DNA from: Coriobacteriia bacterium
GTDB lineage: Bacteria; Actinomycetota; Coriobacteriia; Coriobacteriales; Eggerthellaceae
NCBI GenBank assembly: GCA_030526515.1
Contig: JAUNCQ010000009.1
Span: 1 to 53,024 of the forward strand
Direction of reading: 5' to 3'
Length of the DNA: 53,024 bases
Part shown: one piece after another, positions 29,937-38,790 of the stretch
Layout of the letters: each line of letters opens with the position of its first letter
How positions within the stretch are numbered: the first letter of the stretch is position 1
Translations under genes and position numbers: made by a program
The notes under the pieces: model-generated
Told to the model about the DNA's origin: nothing
The model's database searches: none
The model's input: only the letters and a program-made list of their open reading frames with translations

Positions 29937-29961
29937 CAGATACCCGCTTGATAGCACTGCA

Positions 29962-29993
29962 GGGGCCGAGGGCATGCGCCTTCGGCCCTTTTT
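29962..29993 (+). terminator. Intrinsic terminator of the ilv operon
   Basis: GGGCCGAGG (29963-29971) pairs with the CCTTCGGCCC region (29979-29988), with slippage near the loop, then TTTTT. Confidence 0.88.
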
Positions 29994-30030
29994 GCGTCCA
30001 GGGCCCGGATTGCGCGGTATGATGGTGCGC

Positions 30031-30945
30031 ATGTCTTCGAGCCTGCTGGAACATATGACCTCCCGGGAGCTGCCCGCATGGGCCTACCGGGTCATCCTGA
30101 TATCCTGCACCCTTATCTGGGGCGGGAACTTCGTGGTGGCCAAGGGCGCCGTCACGGCGGTGGGGGCCACGTGGGTCATAGGCATCCGCTTCTTCGTGGC
30201 GGGCCTGATCATGCTGGTGGCGCTGCTGCCCCACATGCGACGGCACCTGACCCCGGAGCTGGTCAAGGCGGGCTGCCTGATCGGATTGTTTTCGTTCCTG
30301 GGCTACGGCGCCCAGTTCCTGGGGCTGCAGGGCACCACGCCCTCCAAGAACGCGTTCCTGAGCACCTGCTACTGCGTCATCACGCCCTTCGTCTGGTGGC
30401 TGGTGGCGCATCGGCGACCCACGGGCCGCAACCTGCTGGCGGCGGCCATCTGCGTGGGCGGCATGGCTCTGATCACGCTGCAGGGCGACCTGACCGTGAG
30501 CTGGGGCGATGGCGTGAGCATGCTCAGCGCGGTGCTGTACGGCATCGAGATCGTGGCCATTGCCAAGCTCATCCGCAGCTACGACGTGCTCACCATAACC
30601 GCGGTGCAGATGATCAGCAGCGGCGTCTACGCCATGGCCCTGGCGCTGGCGCTGCACCAGCCCCTGGACGTATCCGTGGCCACCAGCCCTGCGTTCCTGG
30701 CCCAGATGGCCTACATCATCATCCTGGGCAGCTGCTACGCCAGCACCGCCCAGAACTTGGCCCAGACCCACGTGCCGCCCGCCCAGGCCAGCCTGTTCTT
30801 CGCTCTGGAGAGCGTCTTCGGCACCGTGTTCAGCGTCCTGTTCTACGGCGAGGTCCTGACCCTCAAGATGCTTGCGGGCTTTGCCCTCATATTCGCCGCC
30901 ATCCTGATTTCCGAGCTCAAAGGTGGAAAAGACGTGCAAGAATAG
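30031..30945 (+). CDS. EamA/DMT-family transporter
   Basis: Integral membrane protein with about ten hydrophobic helices and two EamA repeats (WGGNFVVAKGAV at the start of the first; SVFGTVFSVLFYGEVLTLKML near the end of the second). This is the drug/metabolite exporter layout. The start is uncertain: ATG 30019, 30031 and 30055 are in frame and none has a ribosome site. TATGAT at 30018-30023 would place transcription start at or near 30031, so a leaderless message starting with ATG 30031 is plausible, a mode common in Actinobacteria. Substrate unknown; the position after ilv genes hints at amino-acid export but is weak. Confidence 0.85.
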   Translation: MSSSLLEHMTSRELPAWAYRVILISCTLIWGGNFVVAKGAVTAVGATWVIGIRFFVAGLIMLVALLPHMRRHLTPELVKAGCLIGLFSFLGYGAQFLGLQGTTPSKNAFLSTCYCVITPFVWWLVAHRRPTGRNLLAAAICVGGMALITLQGDLTVSWGDGVSMLSAVLYGIEIVAIAKLIRSYDVLTITAVQMISSGVYAMALALALHQPLDVSVATSPAFLAQMAYIIILGSCYASTAQNLAQTHVPPAQASLFFALESVFGTVFSVLFYGEVLTLKMLAGFALIFAAILISELKGGKDVQE

Positions 30946-31067
30946 GGGGCGAAGTCCATGGTCGCTTTCGTCCATGGTATTGTAATGAACTCCGCGTCGG
31001 GCCTGTTTGCCCGCGCCACACCGCGAAGCCAGGCGCCCCGTGCGCCCCGACCCCGCAGGAGGCAACC

Positions 31068-32483
31068 ATGTCCCAAGATCACGAATACCGCGTTTACGGC
31101 GGAGAGGTAGACGGCAGTGGCCCGTGGTACGATCCCGGCCAGGTCTACACCCATGAGGTCCACGGTCACCAGGAGCGCTATCAGAAGCTGCTGCGCTTCA
31201 CCAGCTCGTCCACCAAGGCCGCAGGCGTCATGCTGCTGGGCGCCATCGTGGCGCTGCTGGTGGCGAACAGCGGCGCCTACCCCCAGTTCCTGGAGTTCTG
31301 GCACACGGAGGTGGGCTTCTTCGTGGGCGGGGCTCACGTGGAGATCCACCTGAGCCACATCATCAACGACGTGCTCATGGCAGTGTTCTTCCTGCTGGTG
31401 GGCCTGGAGATCAAGTACGAGATGACGGTGGGCGAGCTCACCGACCTGCGTGCGGCCCTGCTGCCCATCATCGCTGCGTGCGGCGGCGTGCTGGCGCCGG
31501 TGGCCATCTTCCTGGCATTCAATGCCGGGTCGCCGGAAAGCGCCGGCGGCTGGGGCGTGCCCACGGCCACGGACATCGCTTTCGCCCTGGGCATTCTTGC
31601 CCTGCTGGGCAGCCGCGTGCCCGCGGGTGCCAAGGTGTTTCTGTCCACCCTGGCCGTGGCTGACGACATCATAGCCATCCTGGTCATCGCCGTGTTCTAC
31701 GGCCACAGCCCCGACTTCATGTGGTTGGCCTGCGCCGCCGTGGTGTTCGCGCTGCTGATGGTGCTGAACCGTCGCCATATCTACTCCATCGTGCCGTACC
31801 TGCTGCTGGGCGGCGTGCTGTGGGTGTGCATCTACCTGTCCGGCGTGCACTCGACCATCGCCGGCGTGCTGCTGGCGCTGACCATTCCCGTGGGCTCCCG
31901 CGTGCACCTGAGCAACTACCTGGGCTGGGCCCAGGACCGCGTGACCGAGGCCAAGCACCTCTACGACGATGGCGCCCACGTCATGGCGCAGCCGGAGTAC
32001 CTGAAGACCCTGAAGAATCTGAGCCGCGTCAGCAGCCAGGCCATTCCGCCGGCCGTGCGCCTGGAGCACGGCCTGTACCCGTGGGTGTACTTCGCCATCC
32101 TGCCGCTGTTCGCTCTGACCAATGCCGATGTGTGCCTGGCCGGCATAGACCTGGGCGCCACCGTGGCCAGCCCGGTGTTCCTGGGCGTGTTCTTCGGCCT
32201 GCTGGTGGGCAAGCCTCTGGGCATTCTGCTGGCCAGCTTCCTGACCGTGAAGGCCGGCGTGGCGCCGCTGCCCACGGGTGTTTCCTGGACCCACATGGTG
32301 GGCGCGTCCATCCTGGGCGGCGTGGGCTTCACCATGGCCATCTTCGTTTCGAACCTGGCCTTTGCCGATGCCGCGCTGGTGAGCACCGCCAAGCTGGCCA
32401 TTCTGCTGGCGTCCCTGGCGGCGGGCGTGCTGGGCTTTGCCGTGCTGTTCGTTCGCGCTGCCCGTGACAAGGAGCGGGAATAG
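31068..32483 (+). CDS. nhaA: Na+/H+ antiporter NhaA
   Basis: Exchanges sodium for protons in salt and alkaline stress. TDIAFALGILALLGSRVP and LAVADDIIAILVIAVFY contain the paired Asp residues of the ion-binding site (E. coli Asp163/164). About 12 membrane helices follow a 45-residue hydrophilic N-terminus (GGEVDGSGPWYDPGQVY). The central loop (LYDDGAHVMAQPEYLKTL) is longer than in E. coli NhaA (471 versus about 388 residues). ATG 31068 follows CAGGAGG. The stop codon overlaps a GGGCGAAA copy. The leader contains a CCATGG-based hairpin near 30957-30979. Confidence 0.95.
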   Translation: MSQDHEYRVYGGEVDGSGPWYDPGQVYTHEVHGHQERYQKLLRFTSSSTKAAGVMLLGAIVALLVANSGAYPQFLEFWHTEVGFFVGGAHVEIHLSHIINDVLMAVFFLLVGLEIKYEMTVGELTDLRAALLPIIAACGGVLAPVAIFLAFNAGSPESAGGWGVPTATDIAFALGILALLGSRVPAGAKVFLSTLAVADDIIAILVIAVFYGHSPDFMWLACAAVVFALLMVLNRRHIYSIVPYLLLGGVLWVCIYLSGVHSTIAGVLLALTIPVGSRVHLSNYLGWAQDRVTEAKHLYDDGAHVMAQPEYLKTLKNLSRVSSQAIPPAVRLEHGLYPWVYFAILPLFALTNADVCLAGIDLGATVASPVFLGVFFGLLVGKPLGILLASFLTVKAGVAPLPTGVSWTHMVGASILGGVGFTMAIFVSNLAFADAALVSTAKLAILLASLAAGVLGFAVLFVRAARDKERE

Positions 32484-32586
32484 GGCGAAAACGCCGCAGG
32501 GCAAAGTTGCGCCTCTAGGCCGTCTTGGCCAAGGCTCACGCAGGGCGAGCTGCGGCGAGTGCGGTGACCGTGCAGGGCCCGCCTCG

Positions 32587-33183
32587 CTACTCGAAGGAAA
32601 TGCGCAGGGTGCGACCGCAGCCTGCTGCCAATATCTCCATGGTCTCAAGGGTCGGGTTGCGCCGGCCCTTTTCCATTGCGCTGATGACCGGCTGGGGAAT
32701 GCCCGTGGCCTCCGAGAGCTGGTGCTGGGTCATGCCGGCGGCACGCCGTGCGCGGCTCAGCTGCGTGCCCAGCTGCTCGGGGCCCTGCAGCGGCTCGGTC
32801 AGGGATGCGGTGCGATAGCTGGAGGCGGGAACCTCCTCCACCAGGTAGTCGTCGTCCAGGGAGCGGCCATTGGTCTGGGACAGCAGGGTGGGGACGTAGT
32901 AGTCCTCCAGGCCGTGGGCTGCCAGCACCTGGTCGACGTTGGCGCGGTCCGCCGGTGGGATGCGGGTCTGCAGCCAGGGCCAGGTCAGGTATGGCGGCAC
33001 GGTGCGAGGCTGGTCTTGCGTGGGCGGCTCCGCAGCGTAGGCGGCAATGCCCAGGGGCAGATCGTCGGGAGCGGCCCAGTTTGCGATCTCCAGGGAGAAT
33101 TCCTCGGTGGCGGGCTCGAACAGCAGCCATGCGCAGGCCTTGCGGTGGCGCTTGGAGGAGTCGTACAGGGCAAAGGCGCGCAT
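32587..33183 (-). CDS. XRE-family regulator with C-terminal HTH, partner of a HipA-like protein
   Basis: The HTH is at the C-terminus (about residues 138-198: LGTQLSRARRAAGMTQHQLS, then VISAMEKGRRNPTLETMEIL). The first 130 or so residues are a separate domain of unknown function (ALYDSSKRHRKACAWLLFEP) with a HipA-N1-like feel but no firm match. It starts one base after the stop of the upstream HipA-like gene, so the two are translationally coupled, in reverse order to classic hipB-hipA. It probably binds DNA and represses its own operon; an AT-rich palindrome lies upstream of the pair. Confidence 0.8.
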   Translation of the reverse strand: MRAFALYDSSKRHRKACAWLLFEPATEEFSLEIANWAAPDDLPLGIAAYAAEPPTQDQPRTVPPYLTWPWLQTRIPPADRANVDQVLAAHGLEDYYVPTLLSQTNGRSLDDDYLVEEVPASSYRTASLTEPLQGPEQLGTQLSRARRAAGMTQHQLSEATGIPQPVISAMEKGRRNPTLETMEILAAGCGRTLRISFE

Positions 33184-33184
33184 G

Positions 33185-34006
33185 CTAGAGCCCCCTGTTC
33201 TTACGAAGCTCGCAGTAGGCCTGCCATCGCTTCCAGACGATGGTCCAGGAGCCGTTCAGCTGCACGTGGTCGGCTATGTCCGTCAGTCCGCCGCGGAAGG
33301 CCGTGCGGTCGCTGGCGCTCAATTCGCGGCAGGTGAAGGCGGGGCTCATGAGCTGCAGGTTCTGCAGGCAGCTTGATTCGCCCAGGTAGTTGTTAGCGCG
33401 GACGGATTCCAGCGCGTTCTTGCGCCAGGTCTGCATGCGGAAGGACGAAACGAGGCACCGACTGCTGGGAAGGATCGGGGCCGGCCGCATGGTGCCGTCG
33501 GCGGTGCGCAGCACCTCGATCTGACGTCCGGTGCGGCTGCGGTTGGCGCACAGGTAGTCCGCCAGGAACATGCCGCTGAGCTGATCCTGCCATCCGTTGC
33601 GCAGGCAGAACTCCCAGGTGCCTTCGCCGGGCTGGGCGAAGGTGCCGTGGATTTGTTCCAGGCTGGCCTTCTGCTGGCTGGGGTTGCGGTAGTTCATGGT
33701 GCGCAGGAGCCAGGTGAGCTCGGTTCTGCCGTTGAGGCTAATCTGCGCGCGAACCAGGGTGACCGGCACGTGCTCGATGCCCAGAAGGCGCATGACGCGG
33801 CAGCTCAGGAGCTCGCATAGCAGGTCGCGGTTGACTTCGCCTGGCATGGCGGGGTCGCGGGGAAGCTTGTACAGGACGGCGTGGGCGCCGGTGCCCTCCC
33901 GTGCCTTCAGGCGCGAGCCCTGGGCACCGCTGGGGCGCCCACGCTCGTCCCATTCCAGATAGGTCAGGTCCTGGGGCGTCTTCACTATGTCGTAGTTGCG
34001 GGGCAT
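33185..34006 (-). CDS. HipA-like protein with degenerate kinase motifs
   Basis: 273 residues. The segment SGMFLADYLCANRSR followed by RTADGTMRPAPILPSSR matches the HipA/CtkA pattern DYLxxNxDRHxxN...DG.LR.APlyDxG in position and spacing. The catalytic Asp of DRH and the DxG metal Asp are replaced (SRT and PSS), while the Asn and the DGTMRPAP turn remain. The N-terminal LLSCRVMRLLGIEHVPVTLV also fits HipA-type architecture. It is therefore probably catalytically dead or very divergent. Start at the ATG whose complement ends at 34006, preceded by GAAAGGAAGG, which overlaps a dispersed octamer copy at 34016. Confidence 0.7.
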   Translation of the reverse strand: MPRNYDIVKTPQDLTYLEWDERGRPSGAQGSRLKAREGTGAHAVLYKLPRDPAMPGEVNRDLLCELLSCRVMRLLGIEHVPVTLVRAQISLNGRTELTWLLRTMNYRNPSQQKASLEQIHGTFAQPGEGTWEFCLRNGWQDQLSGMFLADYLCANRSRTGRQIEVLRTADGTMRPAPILPSSRCLVSSFRMQTWRKNALESVRANNYLGESSCLQNLQLMSPAFTCRELSASDRTAFRGGLTDIADHVQLNGSWTIVWKRWQAYCELRKNRGL

Positions 34007-34235
34007 GGGCCTTCCTTTCGCCCTCTTGCTCTGCGCGGTCAAGCGCGGCAGGGGAGGGGTGCTTGCATTTCCTGGGTTACGCGCCTTCCTGGCCTTGAGT
34101 CTTCCCAGGCCCATAGGCTTGCGGTTGTCCTGCCATGGGCTTTCGTCGGGCTTTCGGTGGGCTTCCCTTGGACTTCCCTTGGACCTACTGTGGATTCGCC
34201 GTGCCGCTAGGCCGTCGTGTCCTTGCACGGTGATT

Positions 34236-34268
34236 TCACTTGTCAAATTATGTATATCATATAAGTGA
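34236..34268. promoter_or_regulatory. AT-rich palindromic element in the HipA-like/leuA intergenic region
   Basis: The 455 nt between 34007 and 34461 serve two divergent genes. In a G+C-rich stretch this AT-rich island contains TATATCATATA (34253-34263, an odd palindrome) flanked by TCACTT (34236-34241) and AAGTGA (34263-34268). It is a likely promoter/operator for the HipA-like/XRE unit. On the plus strand TATACT near 34311 may be the leuA -10. The span 34024-34230 shows nothing I can name. Confidence 0.5.
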
Positions 34269-34345
34269 TACTACATTGGGCCTACGCGCGAAAAACCTGA
34301 TGGGAACGGCCTATACTGTTCAGGATTCAATTTGCTATTGACGTT

Positions 34346-34438
34346 CGCCGCTTGGCTGATGGGCCCTGAAGGGCTCCGATGGGCCCTGAGGAGCCTGCTG
34401 TGCGGCGAGCTTGCACCCGAAGCGTTCGCCAAGCGGCG
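34346..34438 (+). promoter_or_regulatory. Structured leader of leuA
   Basis: CGCCGCTTGGC (34346-34356) is the exact reverse complement of GCCAAGCGGCG (34428-34438), closing a 71-nt region just before the leuA ribosome site (AAGGAGG at 34450). Inside is a 12-nt direct repeat GATGGGCCCTGA (34358-34369 and 34378-34389) and a GGGCTCC/GGAGCC stem, giving alternative foldings. An overlapping 37-codon frame from ATG 34359 contains five Leu codons and ends in leuA, but has no ribosome site. Attenuation of leuA by leader peptides is known in other Actinobacteria; here it is only a candidate. Confidence 0.55.
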
Positions 34439-34461
34439 GACCGTACCTGAAGGAGGATCGA

Positions 34462-35988
34462 ATGTCCCGTAAGATTCACATTTTCGACACCACGCTGCGT
34501 GACGGCGAGCAGTCGCCCGGCGCTTCCATGAACACCCAGGAGAAGCTGGTTGTTACGCGCCAGCTGCTGCGTCTGGGCGTCGACGTGATCGAGGCGGGCT
34601 TCCCGATCAGCTCCCCGGGCGATTTCAAGTCCGTTCAGCAGATCGCCGCTGAGGTGGGCGACCGTGCTGTGGTCTGCGGCCTGACCCGCGCCGTGGAAAA
34701 GGACATTGACGTCTGCGCCGACGCACTGCGCAACGCCGCCCGTCCGCGCATCCACACCGGCATCGGCGTGAGCCCGGAGCACCTGAAGTACAAGTTCCGC
34801 GGCATGACGCTGGAGGAGGCCATCGACCGTGGCGTCCACGCCGTCAAGCATGCCCGCCGCTACGTGGAGGACGTTGAGTTCTACGCCGAGGATGCCGGCC
34901 GCGCCCCCTTCGAGGACCTGGCCCGCATGATCGAGGCCGTCATTGCCGCTGGCGCTACCGTCGTGAACATCCCGGACACCACCGGCTACAACATGCCGTG
35001 GGAGTTCGGCCAGCGCATCAAGTATCTGTGCGACCACGTTAAGGGCATCGAAAACGCCACTATCTCCGTTCACTGCCACAATGACCTGGGCTGCGCCACG
35101 GCCCTGGCCCTGGAGGGCGTCCGCAACGGCGCCACCCAGGTTGAGTGCACCATCAACGGCCTGGGCGAGCGCGCCGGCAACACCGCCATGGAGGAGATCG
35201 TCATGGCGCTGAAGATGCACGAGAAGAACCTGGACGTCCATACCGACATCAACTGCGCCGAGTTCCTGCAGGCTTCCCGCCTGGTCTCCAGCATCACCGG
35301 CTTCACCGTTCAGCCCAACAAGGCCATTGTCGGCGCCAACGCTTTCGCCCACAGCTCCGGCATCCACCAGGACGGCGTCATCAAGGAGCGCAGCACCTAT
35401 GAGATCATCGATCCCAGCATGGTGGGCGCTGCCGGCTCCAGCATCGTGCTGACCGCTCGTTCCGGCCATGCCGCCCTGCGTCATCGTCTGGAGCAGCTGG
35501 GCTACGACCTGTCCGACGCCGAGCGCTTCGAGAGGATCCACAAGGCATTCCTGGACCTGGCCGACCGCAAGAAGGAGGTCATGGACGAGGACCTGCACTC
35601 TCTGATGGGCGAGGCCGAGCGCGACGAGAGCGCCCTGTACACCCTGAAGTCCACCCAGATCAGCTGCGGCCAGCCGCTGACCCCGACTGCAACCGTGACG
35701 CTCATCGACCCGTACGGCAACGAGCGCACCGCCTGCGACTTCGGTACCGGCCCCATCGACGCCCTGTGCAAGGCCATTGACAAGATCGTTCAGACCGACT
35801 GCGAGCTGAGCGAGTTCAGCGTTCAGTCCGTCACCCACGGCATTGACGCTCTGGGCGAGGTCACCATGCGCATCACCGCCCGCGACGGCCGCGTGTACTC
35901 CGGCCGTGGCTCCGAGTGCGACATCACCGTGTCCAGCGCCAAGGCCTACATCAACGCCCTGAACCGCATGATCCAGCATCAGGAGTAA
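34462..35988 (+). CDS. leuA: 2-isopropylmalate synthase
   Basis: First committed enzyme of leucine synthesis, condensing acetyl-CoA with 2-oxoisovalerate. [17 protein letters not shown] opens the TIM barrel; metal ligands are in the NVHCHNDLG-type [26 protein letters not shown] and [12 protein letters not shown] follow. The C-terminal LeuA dimer regulatory domain (about residues 390-508) is present, so leucine feedback inhibition is expected. 508 residues. The ATG at 34462 follows AAGGAGG. leuB, leuC and leuD are not in this window. Confidence 0.96.
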   Translation: MSRKIHIFDTTLRDGEQSPGASMNTQEKLVVTRQLLRLGVDVIEAGFPISSPGDFKSVQQIAAEVGDRAVVCGLTRAVEKDIDVCADALRNAARPRIHTGIGVSPEHLKYKFRGMTLEEAIDRGVHAVKHARRYVEDVEFYAEDAGRAPFEDLARMIEAVIAAGATVVNIPDTTGYNMPWEFGQRIKYLCDHVKGIENATISVHCHNDLGCATALALEGVRNGATQVECTINGLGERAGNTAMEEIVMALKMHEKNLDVHTDINCAEFLQASRLVSSITGFTVQPNKAIVGANAFAHSSGIHQDGVIKERSTYEIIDPSMVGAAGSSIVLTARSGHAALRHRLEQLGYDLSDAERFERIHKAFLDLADRKKEVMDEDLHSLMGEAERDESALYTLKSTQISCGQPLTPTATVTLIDPYGNERTACDFGTGPIDALCKAIDKIVQTDCELSEFSVQSVTHGIDALGEVTMRITARDGRVYSGRGSECDITVSSAKAYINALNRMIQHQE

Positions 35989-36020
35989 CGCTCGGGCATC
36001 TTGCATCCAAAGAAAACGAG

Positions 36021-36066
36021 GGGCGCCCTCCCGTCAGCCGGCAGGCTGGGGGAGGGCGCCCTTTTT
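36021..36066 (+). terminator. Intrinsic terminator after leuA
   Basis: GGGCGCCCTCCC (36021-36032) pairs with GGGAGGGCGCCC (ending 36061) with an inner CAGCC/GGCTG stem, followed by TTTTT. The 95 nt beyond, up to the converging SGNH gene, show nothing further. Confidence 0.92.
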
Positions 36067-36161
36067 GCGGTTTGGCGGATGGCTTGGCCGAACGACTGCG
36101 CGATGCGTTCGGGATGCGGTTCGATCGGGCGGCGTCGGTTGTGTGCTGGCGCGCGGCGTTG

Positions 36162-37058
36162 CTATTCGCGGTCGGTGCAGTGCAGCGCCCAGCTGGTGGG
36201 CGTAGTGGGGGCGAAGGGACAGCCGGCGCAGCTGGGCTTGGGACAGGCGTCCACCGGCTGCGGCGCCGCGGCGGCCATCTGCTCGAGCTCGGCGGTCTTC
36301 TGGCCCTCCATGGCGCTGATGACCGCCTGGGCGATCTGTCGCATGCCCAGGGCGCTGGGATGCACACCGTCCACGGCATCCACGCAGAAGCCGAGGCTCC
36401 TCAGGTCAACTACCTGGGCATCGTGTGCTGCGGCCGCCTGGTCGATGGCTCGGTTGTAGTCGTCCAGCTCCAGGCCGCGCAGCCGGAAGGTGAACTGGGC
36501 GCTGGGTCCGCAGTCAGCGGGCGTGGTGCCTGGCGTCAGGTTCAGGCACCAGATCTGCGCCTGGGGTGCCAGCTCGCGGATTCCCGCCAGCATGCGATCG
36601 TAGGCCTGCTGGAAGAGCTCCAGCGCCTCGGAGCCCACGGCCTCCTGAATTTGATGGGGTGTCGGCAGGTCGTCGGGGACGGCGGAAGCCGACTTGCTCA
36701 GGCCGAAGGTCTGGTTGCGGGCGCCGCCCCAGCCGAAGTCGTTGATGCCCATGAAGACCAGCACCACATCGGGTGTTTCGTCCCCTTGGCCTTTAAGGGC
36801 CGTCAGGCGCTGGGGGCTCCAGCCTGCGGGAAAGCCGAAGCCCTCCACGCAGCTGCCGGAAAAGGACGCGTTGCCCACCAGGCGTCCGCCGAAGTGGTCG
36901 ATCACCTGGCCCCACCAGGTGTGCTCGGGGGCGGTCACGCCGTCAACGTGGACCTCGCCTTCGTAATGGACGCGCCAGCCCGCGGGGATGCACCCGCCCA
37001 GGGTGCTGATGGAGTCTCCGAGCACGGAGAAGCCGGGCGTGGGGTTGGCGATGTCCAT
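36162..37058 (-). CDS. SGNH/GDSL-family hydrolase
   Basis: Esterase or lipase fold with block I GDSIS (Ser16), block III in MGINDFG and block V DGVHPSALG. No signal peptide, so cytosolic. A C-terminal extension of about 30 residues contains a Cys cluster (DACPKPSCAGC) of unknown purpose, possibly metal-binding. Start at the ATG whose complement ends at 37058, preceded by AAAGGA. A -10 TATAAT for this gene lies at 37093-37098 (complement), overlapping the stop of the upstream flavoprotein gene. Given the nearby sialic-acid genes, a sialate O-acetylesterase is one possibility; carbohydrate or lipid esterase are equally open. Confidence 0.8.
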   Translation of the reverse strand: MDIANPTPGFSVLGDSISTLGGCIPAGWRVHYEGEVHVDGVTAPEHTWWGQVIDHFGGRLVGNASFSGSCVEGFGFPAGWSPQRLTALKGQGDETPDVVLVFMGINDFGWGGARNQTFGLSKSASAVPDDLPTPHQIQEAVGSEALELFQQAYDRMLAGIRELAPQAQIWCLNLTPGTTPADCGPSAQFTFRLRGLELDDYNRAIDQAAAAHDAQVVDLRSLGFCVDAVDGVHPSALGMRQIAQAVISAMEGQKTAELEQMAAAAPQPVDACPKPSCAGCPFAPTTPTSWALHCTDRE

Positions 37059-37093
37059 GGGCGGTCCTTTCACTCTTCGGTATTGCGGGCCAA

Positions 37094-38695
37094 TTATACC
37101 GTGGGCGAAATCCCCCTGGGGTCGTCGGCTCGGTAGTGGGACCCCAGGCTTTCGGCGCGCGTCAGGGCGGCGTCTAGCATGAGTCGGGCGGTTTCCAGGC
37201 GCAGCTGGGTGCGGCGGGTGAGCGCGGCGTCGGCGGGGCAGGCTGCGGGCTGGCGGGTGGCGGCAAGCTGGTCCTGGAGGGCGGCGACCTGGCGCAGGCC
37301 ATGGCTCAGCCCGCCGCCAGTGCGGACGATGCCGCAGCTCGCGTCCATGACGGCCTGCAAGTCCTCTTCGACCTGAGAGGCGCAGGGGGAGCTGGTGGCG
37401 CTCCAGCCAGGCAGGAGCTTGCTGGCGCTGGCGGGCTGGCTTGCGTCCGCGGCGAACCGGGCCGCGGCTTCTCCGGCGCGCAGGCCGAAGGTCAGGCCGT
37501 TGGCGCTGGACAGGCCGCCTATGCGGTCGGCGCCGTGCATGCCGCCGGTGCTTTCGCCCGCTGCGTAGATGCCCTCAACGCCCGTGAAGCCCTGGGAATC
37601 GATGCTCACGCCTCCGTTGCTGGCATGGGCGTAGTGGGCGATTCGAAGGGGGGCGTCGGGGCTCACGCCCAGGTCATGCTCCAGCCAGTCAAAGTAGGTT
37701 CGGGCGAACTCGGGCAGGTCGTCGGCCAGCCGCGGCATCAGGGGCAGGCCCTGGGGACCGGCCCGGTGCACGGCCAGGTCCAGGGCTGCGGACTCAAGCC
37801 GGCAGGTGAAGGGCCCGTAGGTGCTTCGCTGGTCCAGCAGACGCGTTGCCGCATCGGCACCGCCCAGCTCCCGGACGGCCTCCGAGGGCAGCTCCATGAA
37901 GCGGAAGGCCTTCTCGTTGAACACCACGTTTTGCACCGGGCTGACCAGGCCGGGCATGAACTGCAGGAACTCCAGGTTCACCAGGCGGCAGCCGGCCTGG
38001 GCGGCCAGGGCATGGACGGTGGCCCGGCAGTCCGCGCGGGTCAGGCGGCGGGGGAACAGGGAGCTGGCGCCGCCTGCGCAGAGGATCACCGCCTGGAAGG
38101 CCATGGACCGCAGCGTCCCGGAGTCGGCGTCGAAGAAGACGGCCGTGCCCGCGTTGGCCAGGTCGGGCGCGCTTAGGTCCAGCAGCTCCCAGCGCTCGCG
38201 AACGCGCACCTGGTGCTGCCGCAGCTGGTTGCCCACCGCCTTGACGAAGGGCTCCCGCCGGATGCCGCGCCAGCGCCGATGCTTGCGGTCGAAGCAGGGC
38301 ACGTACTCCCGCTGGCCCGCTGCCTGGGCGCTGGGCTCCATGAGCTCGCAGCCCCAGCTCTCCAACGTGCGGATGGCGGGCTCGATGCCCTGGACGAAGC
38401 TGCGTACCAGTTGAGGATCGGCGGCGTTTTCGCCCACCTGCACGATGGTCTGGGCCAGGTCCTCCTGGTCGTCGGGGCCGTCGGGGGCGATCAGGCCCAG
38501 GCCCCAGGTGCCCTTGAAGAAGCTGGAGCCGGAAAACAGCGGCCCGGCGCTGGCCAGCAGCACGTCCTGGCCGCGGCCCAGGACCTGGGCGGCGCGGACG
38601 GCGGCCACGGTTCCGGCAATGCCCGAGCCAACCACCAGCACACGGCAGCTGTTGTCATCGTCAGCGGTCTTCGGCATGGGGGCGAAAGTGCTCAC
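37094..38695 (-). CDS. FAD-dependent oxidoreductase, SdhA/NadB (fumarate reductase) family
   Basis: FAD-binding VLVVGSGIAGTVAAVRAA (about residues 19-36) and a second FAD segment GIYAAGESTGGMHGADRIGGLSSANGLTFG at the C-terminal part are characteristic. HYAHASNGGVSID holds the substrate-site position that is HxTxGG in fumarate reductases and aspartate oxidase. The helical C-terminal domain ends with SHYRADDPRG, as in SdhA/NadB. It lacks heme-binding motifs and a signal peptide. GTG start at 38695 follows GGAGGAGG. Substrate unknown; no partner Fe-S subunit or nadA/nadC is adjacent, so classical succinate dehydrogenase or NAD synthesis is not indicated. Confidence 0.8.
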   Translation of the reverse strand: MSTFAPMPKTADDDNSCRVLVVGSGIAGTVAAVRAAQVLGRGQDVLLASAGPLFSGSSFFKGTWGLGLIAPDGPDDQEDLAQTIVQVGENAADPQLVRSFVQGIEPAIRTLESWGCELMEPSAQAAGQREYVPCFDRKHRRWRGIRREPFVKAVGNQLRQHQVRVRERWELLDLSAPDLANAGTAVFFDADSGTLRSMAFQAVILCAGGASSLFPRRLTRADCRATVHALAAQAGCRLVNLEFLQFMPGLVSPVQNVVFNEKAFRFMELPSEAVRELGGADAATRLLDQRSTYGPFTCRLESAALDLAVHRAGPQGLPLMPRLADDLPEFARTYFDWLEHDLGVSPDAPLRIAHYAHASNGGVSIDSQGFTGVEGIYAAGESTGGMHGADRIGGLSSANGLTFGLRAGEAAARFAADASQPASASKLLPGWSATSSPCASQVEEDLQAVMDASCGIVRTGGGLSHGLRQVAALQDQLAATRQPAACPADAALTRRTQLRLETARLMLDAALTRAESLGSHYRADDPRGISPTV

Positions 38696-38790
38696 GGGCC
38701 CTCCTCCATAGAATCGAACGTCATGGAACCCATCATACCCGCTGGGGCGGGGGCGTGCCGATTTCGACGCTCCGTTCGTCCATGGAGCCT

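Noticed and set aside
34359-34472. 37-codon Leu-containing frame as a leuA leader peptide gene
   Set aside because: No ribosome-binding site precedes it and Leu codons are not clustered, so it is mentioned only as part of the leader structure and not called as a gene.
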